Assembly (NCBI GenBank): GCA_012965485.1 | Contig: DTSF01000084.1 | Span: 1-14,774, forward strand | Direction of reading: 5' to 3' | Length of the DNA: 14,774 bases | DNA from: Dehalococcoidia bacterium | Lineage (GTDB): Bacteria > Chloroflexota > Dehalococcoidia > SAR202 > UBA826 | Part shown: in pieces, positions 1 to 5,416 of the stretch | Layout of the letters: the number at the start of each line of letters is the position of its first letter | How positions within the stretch are numbered: position 1 is the first letter of the stretch | Position numbers and translations under genes: made by a program | Notes under the pieces: model-generated | Database searches by the model: none | The model's input: only the letters and a program-made list of their open reading frames with translations | Told to the model about the DNA's origin: nothing

Positions 1-31
1 ATTGGAAATTGAGAATGTGGGGAATTGAAAA

Positions 32-211
32 ATGGTAGATTATAAAGCGTGCCCAAAGTGCCGTGGTGATATGCACACCCGGCGAGACACCTTTGGGGAT
101 TTTAAAGAATGCATCCAATGTGGCTTAATGCAAGATCTCGAACTTGAACAGAAATCAGATACATTGGCTGTATCTGACGGCCCTAAAAATGAAGCAGGGC
201 AAGCCGCTTAA
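32..211 (+). CDS. small zinc-ribbon protein, 59 aa
   Basis: Reading from the ATG at 32 gives a 59-residue protein that starts MVDYKACPKC and ends at TAA 209-211. Seen: two CxxC knuckles, Cys7/Cys10 and Cys27/Cys30, separated by 16 residues rich in charged amino acids, followed by an acidic, probably disordered tail. This spacing is typical of a single-zinc ribbon. A GGGGA Shine-Dalgarno sequence at 19-23 lies 8 bases before the ATG, which supports the start and translation. The function is not recognisable; such small zinc ribbons can bind nucleic acid or a protein partner. It lies 248 bases upstream of the Fe-S carrier gene, and that gene has its own promoter candidate, so the two need not share a transcript. 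It is real by SD, composition and motif, but the family is unassigned. Confidence 0.72.
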   Translation: MVDYKACPKCRGDMHTRRDTFGDFKECIQCGLMQDLELEQKSDTLAVSDGPKNEAGQAA

Positions 212-339
212 TTTTTAGGATTTAATCAGTATTTTCGGTACCTTTAAAGCTATCGGCACCAATACAAAAGAATTGGATGTTTGGTGGGTCATTTAGTCTA
301 CAACAGGTCAACATGGTGTAGACGGCGGCTTCTTTGATA

Positions 340-368
340 TTGACTGGTTACCACTTTGTTTATAAAAT
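340..368 (+). promoter_or_regulatory. sigma-70-like promoter for the iscA-like/ygfZ pair
   Basis: TTGACT (340-345) matches five of six bases of the -35 consensus. TAAAAT (363-368) matches five of six bases of the -10 consensus. They are separated by the optimal 17 bases. Transcription would begin near 375 and leave a leader of about 85 bases before the ATG at 460. This is the best promoter match I found in the window, read by eye only. Confidence 0.55.
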
Positions 369-391
369 CAGTCATCTAAAAGCGTTGCAAA

Positions 392-410
392 AAATGGTTA
401 CGTACCATTT
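392..410. promoter_or_regulatory. 7-bp inverted repeat in the Fe-S gene leader
   Basis: AAATGGT (392-398) and ACCATTT (404-410) are perfect reverse complements around a TACGT loop. The repeat lies just downstream of the predicted transcription start, where a repressor operator or a small leader hairpin would be expected. No T-tract follows it, so it does not look like a terminator. No binding protein can be named. Confidence 0.3.
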
Positions 411-459
411 AGGTTAGAGGAAGTTAGATTATGATACATGTAGATGATGGGAGGTCTAA

Positions 460-816
460 ATGACAACGACTCAGAGCCCGGCCCCGCTTTCCATAATAAT
501 AAGTGAGGAGGCAGCCCACCACGTCAAGGAATTTGCTGCTACTGAAGGGAACCCAGACGCTGATTTGCGTGTAGGGGTAAAAGGCGGCGGCTGCTCCGGA
601 CTCACCTATATGTTAGAAATAGTGAGTGATGGCCCAAGAGAAACCGATAAAGTGATCGATGAGAATGGTGTTCGCCTTTTCGTTGATAAGAAGTCGTATG
701 TATTTTTAGCTGGTACGATACTTGAATATTCTGGGGGACTCAACGGAAAAGGGTTTGTATTCAATAACCCCAATGCTAAAACAACCTGTGGTTGCGGTAC
801 TTCGTTTAGTGTTTAG
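460..816 (+). CDS. A-type iron-sulfur cluster carrier/insertion protein (IscA/ErpA/SufA, HesB family)
   Basis: The protein has 118 residues, the usual family length plus a short N-terminal tail. Seen: the core GGGCSGLTY with Cys45, and a C-terminal CGCG motif with Cys110 and Cys112. These are the three invariant cysteines that hold the cluster in A-type carriers. Family knowledge: these cytosolic proteins take [2Fe-2S] or [4Fe-4S] clusters from a scaffold and pass them to apo-enzymes. The ATG at 460 has the strong SD GGGAGGT (449-455) close upstream. A ygfZ-like gene begins 12 bases after the stop, so the pair is almost certainly co-transcribed. YgfZ/Iba57 proteins work in the same [4Fe-4S] maturation step. 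Which paralogue (erpA, iscA or sufA) it corresponds to cannot be decided, so no symbol is given. Confidence 0.95.
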   Translation: MTTTQSPAPLSIIISEEAAHHVKEFAATEGNPDADLRVGVKGGGCSGLTYMLEIVSDGPRETDKVIDENGVRLFVDKKSYVFLAGTILEYSGGLNGKGFVFNNPNAKTTCGCGTSFSV

Positions 817-828
817 GTAAGACTTCAT

Positions 829-1728
829 TTGATTGAAAAATCTGTTTTTGTAGATCTAAGTGATTATTTCAGCAGGATAGATATATACGGGGAAGATTCA
901 CTAGATCTCCTGGATAGATTGTCCACTAATAAACTTGAGGATCTCACAGACCCATTTATGGGTATGCACTCTGTCCTTACCACCAATAAAGGACGAATAA
1001 TTGATCTTCTCAGTGTGAATCGCTTACCTGACAAAGTTCTATTGATCACGGCTGGTGAATCTAAAAACAAAGTCATCGATTGGATAGACTTTTACACAAT
1101 TATGGAAGACGTTACAGTCAAAGATGTCTCAACAGAAACCTGTCACTTTAGGTTGATCGGTGATAGCTGGGAGGATCTTTTTCCAGGAATGACTGATCTA
1201 TCCATCCATAATTCGTTCATTTGGGAAATTGAAGGGGAATCTTTTATAGCGATAAAAGAGGCGATGTCTTTTGTTCCGTGTATTGACGTTATAGGTATAG
1301 CCGGTGCAAAAAATAAATTAGATCAGGTATTTTCCACAAAGTTTAAGAGCCTTACCCTAGAAGAATTCACCCAGCTGAGATTGGAGCTTGGAATCCCAGC
1401 GTTTGGATACGAATTGACGGAAGATTTTAATCCGCTTGAGGCAGGTTTAATCTCCCATATTAACTTTAACAAAGGGTGTTACATAGGGCAGGAAGTGGTA
1501 GCTAGATTAAACACTTATGACAAGGTGCAACGCAAACTAGTTAGATTGTCTTGGGAGGGCATTCTAGCTGAAAAAGACATCACCTACCACGGCCATTTAA
1601 TAGGAGTCATAACCTCCGCGATGAATGGTGCCGGATTAGGATTTGTTCGTAACTCTCATGCAGAACTGAGAAGAGAGTTAGAATGCGGTAATCAAAAGGT
1701 GCTGGTGACGGAAATATTGGCGGAATAG
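829..1728 (+). CDS. ygfZ: YgfZ/GcvT-like folate-binding protein (Iba57 homologue)
   Basis: The 299-residue protein belongs to the aminomethyltransferase-fold family. Seen: the YgfZ signature KGCYIGQE at residues 215-222 with its conserved Cys217, preceded by a PLEAGLISHINF stretch that is also usual there. The N-terminal half carries the STNKLEDL and TTNKGRIIDLL segments typical of the tetrahydrofolate-binding lobe. Family knowledge: bacterial YgfZ and mitochondrial Iba57 help assemble or repair [4Fe-4S] enzymes in a folate-dependent way, together with A-type carriers. The start is TTG at 829. A modest AGGT overlaps the previous gene's stop 10 bases upstream, suggesting translational coupling with the iscA-like gene. 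The gene ends at 1728, directly against the last base of the convergent fabL-like gene, with no space for a terminator. Confidence 0.92.
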   Translation: MIEKSVFVDLSDYFSRIDIYGEDSLDLLDRLSTNKLEDLTDPFMGMHSVLTTNKGRIIDLLSVNRLPDKVLLITAGESKNKVIDWIDFYTIMEDVTVKDVSTETCHFRLIGDSWEDLFPGMTDLSIHNSFIWEIEGESFIAIKEAMSFVPCIDVIGIAGAKNKLDQVFSTKFKSLTLEEFTQLRLELGIPAFGYELTEDFNPLEAGLISHINFNKGCYIGQEVVARLNTYDKVQRKLVRLSWEGILAEKDITYHGHLIGVITSAMNGAGLGFVRNSHAELRRELECGNQKVLVTEILAE

Positions 1729-2499
1729 TTATGAATCGGTGCTTGATAGAGGTGCCGTTAGGGTAATACCACCATCAACTATTATGATCTGACCTCTTAT
1801 CATCAAAGCGTCCTCACTACATAAAAAAGCGGTGACTTTGGCAATGTCGGTACCTGTTATTACCCTTCCTGCAAGGGTGTTTTTCGACGATGTCACCATA
1901 TCTTGTTTATTTGGGAATGATTCAAAGGCACCAGTTTCCACATACCCCCCCGATACCGCATTGACATTAATACCTTTTTGAGCCAATTCTACAGCTAGGT
2001 ATCTGGTTAGTGACTCTAGAGCTGCTTTCGAGGTCCCCACAGAGAGGTAATATGGTAGAACCTTTCTGGAGCCTTCAGAAGTGATGTTCACTATAGAACC
2101 ACCATTTGGCATTAATTTGGTTGCCTCTACTGAACATAGCCATGGGGCCCGAGCATTTATATTCATTGTCCAGTCCCAGTGTTTTGTCGTCAATTCGTCT
2201 GCATTTCTCTGCACACCAGAGGCGGCATTATTTATTAGGACATCAATAGAACTAAATTCTTGAGCAACTGCTTGAAACATGTTTGCAATTTGATCAGGTT
2301 CGGCGAGATGGGCGCGCAATTTCAGGCATCTCACTCCCAGGGTTTCTATTTCGCGTCGAGTCTGTTCAGCAGCTTCGTGGTTTCTGAAATAATTAAATGC
2401 GATATGGTATCCCAGGTTGCCAAATTCCATGGCAATAGCCTTGCCTATACCTCTTGAGCCACCGGTTATTAGGACCACTTTGTTCTTAGTATCAGCCAT
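1729..2499 (-). CDS. fabL: FabL-type enoyl-[acyl-carrier-protein] reductase (SDR family)
   Basis: The 256-residue short-chain dehydrogenase/reductase has a GGSRGIGK nucleotide-binding loop (residues 13-20) and an NNAASGV segment (90-96). Three details point to FabL rather than FabG: the HWDWTMNINA block (107-116), the NAVSGG and FPN blocks (170-175, 185-187), and a Tyr151-x6-Lys158 active-site spacing. FabG-type ketoreductases instead use Tyr-x3-Lys. These blocks match Bacillus subtilis FabL as I remember it. Role: NADPH-dependent reduction of trans-2-enoyl-ACP, the last step of each fatty acid elongation cycle, in the cytosol. It is the fifth gene of the lipid operon, 23 bases after fabG. 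The ATG at 2499 has only a weak SD. The alternative is an SDR of unknown substrate, but operon context and the Tyr spacing support an enoyl reductase. Confidence 0.86.
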   Translation of the reverse strand: MADTKNKVVLITGGSRGIGKAIAMEFGNLGYHIAFNYFRNHEAAEQTRREIETLGVRCLKLRAHLAEPDQIANMFQAVAQEFSSIDVLINNAASGVQRNADELTTKHWDWTMNINARAPWLCSVEATKLMPNGGSIVNITSEGSRKVLPYYLSVGTSKAALESLTRYLAVELAQKGINVNAVSGGYVETGAFESFPNKQDMVTSSKNTLAGRVITGTDIAKVTAFLCSEDALMIRGQIIIVDGGITLTAPLSSTDS

Positions 2500-2522
2500 T
2501 AAAATATTCTAGGCTTTGTTCG

Positions 2523-3269
2523 TTAGATAGCCATACCCCCATCAACACTTATTATTTGACCCGTTATGTATTTTGCTTTTTCACTTGCTAGGTATGCGAT
2601 CATATGAGCGATATCATCTACCTCCCCAAAATGAGCCATAGGTATCCAAGTCATAATGGTGTCTTTTTGTTTGTCTGATAGCACATCGACAGTATCGGTA
2701 TGGATGTATCCTGGGGTTACGGTGTTAACGGTTATGTTTCTAGTAGCGACTTCCTTAGCGAGAGCGAATGTAAAACCGTTGATTGCGGCTTTTGAAGCGG
2801 TATAGTTGGTTTGGCCTATGTTTCCTCGCAGACCGACTACAGAACCGATATTTATGATTCTTCCCCATCTGGACCTCACCATCGTTCTGAGGACAGCTCT
2901 ACTGCAATAAAACGTACCGTTGAGATTTGTATTTATTACCCTAGACCATGCCTCATCTGACATTCTTAATAGCAAACTATCGTCTATAATGCCTGCGTTG
3001 TTTACCAATATGTCAATCTGGCCAAATTGTTCCGTGACGTCTTCTACCATTTTTGTTACCTGACCCAAATTTCCTACATCTGCTTGATAGGAGACGGATT
3101 CCACCCCGAAATCCTTCAAATGGTTAACAGTGTCATCGGCCTCTTTTTGGGAAGAGTTGTAGTTTACTGCAACGTTGGCCCCCATCTCAGCTAATCTTAT
3201 TGCTACGGCTTTGCCGATCCCTTTGGCTGCCCCTGTAACTAGGGCTGTTTTTCCTTTGAGTTCAGACAC
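2523..3269 (-). CDS. fabG: 3-oxoacyl-[acyl-carrier-protein] reductase FabG
   Basis: The 248-residue SDR has full FabG character: GAAKGIGK (13-20) for NADP(H), NNAG (90-93), Asn115, Ser143 in IGSVVG, and the YTASK box with Tyr156 and Lys160 as the catalytic pair. The C-terminus GQIISVDGGMAI is the usual FabG ending. It reduces 3-oxoacyl-ACP to (3R)-hydroxyacyl-ACP in type II fatty acid synthesis. The start is GTG at 3267-3269, supported by TAGGAG five bases upstream on the minus strand. It follows plsX by 41 bases and precedes the fabL-like gene by 23 bases, in the same direction. Within the operon it supplies the substrate for the MaoC-type dehydratases encoded upstream. Confidence 0.94.
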   Translation of the reverse strand: MSELKGKTALVTGAAKGIGKAVAIRLAEMGANVAVNYNSSQKEADDTVNHLKDFGVESVSYQADVGNLGQVTKMVEDVTEQFGQIDILVNNAGIIDDSLLLRMSDEAWSRVINTNLNGTFYCSRAVLRTMVRSRWGRIINIGSVVGLRGNIGQTNYTASKAAINGFTFALAKEVATRNITVNTVTPGYIHTDTVDVLSDKQKDTIMTWIPMAHFGEVDDIAHMIAYLASEKAKYITGQIISVDGGMAI

Positions 3270-3310
3270 TTTTACTCCTATAAACTTATGCAGATAATCG
3301 TTTTATTGAT

Positions 3311-4333
3311 TTAATCATCCACAGTGGACATAACCATGGATACTTCTTTATTCAGTTCTTCGATGAGTTTTGTTTCCACACACATTTGCGCCAAGCCTAC
3401 AGCCCTTTCTACGGTTCCGGCCGAAGCGCTACCGTGTCCAATTATACTTACGCCATTAACTCCAAGAACCGGCCCACCGCCTCTTGCATCAACCACGTTA
3501 TTTTTCTCGTAGAGATCTTCCATAAGAGCGTTGAGGTGATCGTTGGGGAGTTTCCCCATCAATGAGGCTTTCAGCTGCGACGCTAACCCTCTACCGAGCC
3601 CTTCTACCAATTTTAGTATTACATTTCCGACGAATCCATCACAGACAACAACATCTGCCTTTCCCGTGACCAAATCGTTTCCCTCAATGTTACCAATGAA
3701 ATTCAAGCCGCTTTTCTTGAATAACGCACTGGCCTCTTTGGATTGGATATTGCCTTTCCCTTCTTCGCTTCCCACGCTGAGTAATCCTAATTTTGGGTTA
3801 TCCACTCCTAGGAGTAACTTGCTAAAGACAGATCCCAAAACGCCAAATCCCAATAGCTGAGAAGGCTTGCAATCAAGATTGGAACCTAAATCAAGAATGG
3901 TTTGGTTTGGAGCAGATCCTATGATCGGGCCACCGATAGCGGGTCTTTCTATTCCTTCTATAGTTCCCAGTAGAACAACGGAAGCGGCCATTGCTCCACC
4001 CGTAGAACCCATGGATATAACAGCATCTACAGTGTTATTTTTGACTAAATTGGTGGCGACTAGTATGGAAGCGGTAGGTTTTTGTCGCAAAGCTAAGGCC
4101 GGTGGCTCATTATCTTCTATCTTTCCCTCTGAAGGTACAAAATGTACCGGTAGGCCTCCAATTTCGTGCTTTGCTAGCTCTTGTTGGACCAGATCGCTAT
4201 CACCAACAATAAAAACTTCTGCTAAACCACTTTTGGCGGCTTGGACCGCCCCCTCTACCGGTACAGATGGAGCGTTATCTCCGCCCATCGCATCTATTGC
4301 GACCTTCAATAATTGATTCTGAGTCTCTGGCAA
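3311..4333 (-). CDS. plsX: phosphate acyltransferase PlsX
   Basis: PlsX converts acyl-ACP and phosphate to acyl-phosphate for glycerolipid synthesis by PlsY; it is a peripheral cytosolic enzyme. Seen: the N-terminal DAMGGDNAP (residues 14-22 from the start chosen here), GSTGGAMAA, SVGSEEGKGN, NFIGNIEGND, VCDGFVGNVILK and GGGPVLGVNG blocks, all characteristic. Start choice: an in-frame ATG at 4351 overlaps the preceding dehydratase gene by 8 bases but has no SD. A TTG at 4333 has the ideal AGGAGA (4345-4340) six bases upstream, with that SD overlapping the previous stop codon. I therefore prefer TTG and 340 residues; the ATG version has 346. PlsX often sits beside fab genes, and here it links chain synthesis to membrane lipid formation. 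Confidence 0.96.
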   Translation of the reverse strand: MPETQNQLLKVAIDAMGGDNAPSVPVEGAVQAAKSGLAEVFIVGDSDLVQQELAKHEIGGLPVHFVPSEGKIEDNEPPALALRQKPTASILVATNLVKNNTVDAVISMGSTGGAMAASVVLLGTIEGIERPAIGGPIIGSAPNQTILDLGSNLDCKPSQLLGFGVLGSVFSKLLLGVDNPKLGLLSVGSEEGKGNIQSKEASALFKKSGLNFIGNIEGNDLVTGKADVVVCDGFVGNVILKLVEGLGRGLASQLKASLMGKLPNDHLNALMEDLYEKNNVVDARGGGPVLGVNGVSIIGHGSASAGTVERAVGLAQMCVETKLIEELNKEVSMVMSTVDD

Positions 4334-4343
4334 ATTTAGTCTC

Positions 4344-4787
4344 CTAGGCATCGTCTGGAGCTGATTTATCTACTGTCACTGAAGTTTCACCCGATATGAT
4401 GACGTCGCCATCTTGGCTGATTATTACTACTGAGCAGGTTATGTGACTACTGTTGGTTGTGTCTTCTAATTTCTTAACTTGACCGGAAGTTTGGATTTCA
4501 TCCCCTGGATATACCGGTGATCTGAATCTCATTTTCATTTTGCCTGTGTTATACCAGGCTGTACCGAAGCTTTCAGCCATTAATTCTGAAATCGTAGCTG
4601 CTGCCATCATACCGTGACCGATATTACGACCGAATTGGGAATTTTTGCCGAATTCTTCATCGATATGAATAGGATTATAGTCACCAGAAGCATCCGCATA
4701 CATGCGAATTTGGCCCATTGTTACCATTTTTTTGATAGGTATTAGGTCTGCCCCTATTTTCAAATTTTCCGTCCTTTGTTGCTTCAT
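4344..4787 (-). CDS. MaoC-type (3R)-hydroxyacyl-ACP dehydratase, catalytic subunit (HadB-like)
   Basis: The 147-residue single hotdog-fold protein contains the hydratase-2 motif YADASGDYNPIHID (residues 30-43). Asp36 and His41 show the Asp-x4-His spacing of the catalytic dyad in (R)-specific hydratases such as PhaJ. A GHGMM segment follows (57-61). It should dehydrate (3R)-hydroxyacyl-ACP to trans-2-enoyl-ACP. A longer in-frame reading begins at 4874 but would overlap the previous gene by 91 bases. The ATG at 4787 overlaps that gene's stop by four bases in the classic ATGA arrangement, so I chose it, and translation is probably coupled. Its partner is probably the upstream-encoded protein, which lacks the dyad. 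A role in enoyl-CoA hydration is possible, but plsX, fabG and fabL neighbours favour fatty acid synthesis. Confidence 0.88.
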   Translation of the reverse strand: MKQQRTENLKIGADLIPIKKMVTMGQIRMYADASGDYNPIHIDEEFGKNSQFGRNIGHGMMAAATISELMAESFGTAWYNTGKMKMRFRSPVYPGDEIQTSGQVKKLEDTTNSSHITCSVVIISQDGDVIISGETSVTVDKSAPDDA

Positions 4788-5188
4788 GCAGGAAGCATAA
4801 TTGTGCTTTTGCCTTCCATTACTGAATGTCCTGCAGAGTTCAAAACCGTCAAGGTTACTACCATGAACCTCCATTCCCCCCGTACATTATTGGAAGCAAG
4901 GGAAGCAATGCATCTTAGGGTCTCATCAACTTGTACAGAATTTTTGAACCCCATTTCTTGTCCAACATGTAATGTTCCACCAGGTATCTGTAAGTCATTA
5001 ACAACTCCCCTGAGGCTTAAAGCTGCAATCGCCATTGGCGGCGATAATTCTATGCCTGATTCATCAAATTCACGTTTCGATTGATCTTGTACTGCTTCTA
5101 GGTATAGATCGACTTCTTTTTTGCTCAGAGTATATGTTTGGTCCGATATCTCATTTCCGGTTTTCAGTAGGGAATAATCTAAAGGCAA
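4784..5188 (-). CDS. MaoC N-terminal-like hotdog protein, probable non-catalytic dehydratase subunit (HadA-like)
   Basis: The 134-residue protein has the layout of the N-terminal FAS1-like dehydratase domain: a first strand with SDQTYTLSKKEVDLYLEAV (15-33), SPPMAIAALSL around 49-59, IPGGTLHVGQEMGF (68-81), then a beta-rich C-terminal half. No Asp-x4-His dyad is visible. The next gene overlaps its stop by four bases and does carry the dyad. This pairing parallels mycobacterial HadAB, where one subunit binds the acyl chain and the other is catalytic; the parallel is inference. The start is TTG at 5186-5188 with no convincing SD; a later start cannot be excluded. It is the first gene of the five-gene lipid operon, and its promoter should lie within 5189-5416. 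Confidence 0.78.
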   Translation of the reverse strand: MPLDYSLLKTGNEISDQTYTLSKKEVDLYLEAVQDQSKREFDESGIELSPPMAIAALSLRGVVNDLQIPGGTLHVGQEMGFKNSVQVDETLRCIASLASNNVRGEWRFMVVTLTVLNSAGHSVMEGKSTIMLPA

Positions 5189-5416
5189 CGGTTGCTCACA
5201 AGTACTTAATTTAATCCATAATTCAGGTCAAGAAAATCGTGGCGGACCGCTATCTAATGAACCCTTCCAAAGCAATTATATAGCCACTCACCCAAAATTT
5301 GTTTACCCGTCTTCTAGGGTAAGGTGCTTCGAGAAGATAGCATAAATCATTGAAACATGGATGAATTCGATCGAATCAAATAGAATTCTAGGCAGTTCCG
5401 CAAGGAGTTTTATTAT
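5189..5416. promoter_or_regulatory. divergent intergenic region between the lipid operon and serS
   Basis: This 228-base region must hold promoters for both directions. Seen: on the minus strand a perfect TATAAT at 5280-5275 without a convincing -35, and a TTGACC at 5231-5226 with only a weak -10 behind it. On the plus strand a TTGAAA (5350-5355) has no well-placed -10. A perfect 12-bp palindrome lies at 5365-5376. The serS SD AAGGAG is at 5402-5407. No single promoter can be fixed by eye, and no coding sequence is supported. Confidence 0.5.
5365..5376. promoter_or_regulatory. perfect 12-bp palindrome upstream of serS
   Basis: ATTCGATCGAAT reads the same on both strands. It lies 25 bases before the serS SD, in the divergent promoter region, where an operator would be well placed. 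Length and symmetry suit a dimeric regulator, but a 12-mer can arise by chance and no second copy was noticed. Confidence 0.28.

Larger units (their letters stand above)
212..459. other. intergenic region upstream of the Fe-S operon
   Basis: This 248-base stretch has no supported gene. It holds a promoter candidate (340-368), a 7-bp inverted repeat (392-410) in the predicted leader, and the strong Shine-Dalgarno GGGAGGT at 449-455 that serves the ATG at 460. No clear terminator for the zinc-ribbon gene was found in its first half. Confidence 0.6.

Noticed and set aside
3867..4316. 149-codon + strand open frame inside plsX
   Set aside because: It is antisense to a strongly conserved gene, Pro/Ser-rich without a domain, and lacks an SD; it is a shadow frame.
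4788..4874. N-terminal extension of the HadB-like dehydratase to 4874
   Set aside because: It would overlap the HadA-like gene by 91 bases; the residues do not resemble a MaoC N-terminus, and the ATGA junction at 4784-4787 explains the start better.
5238..5251. GTGGCGGACCGCT resembling a T-box antiterminator motif upstream of serS
   Set aside because: It has an extra base relative to the T-box core, lies about 170 bases from the start, and no terminator/antiterminator hairpins or specifier loop could be recognised between it and serS.
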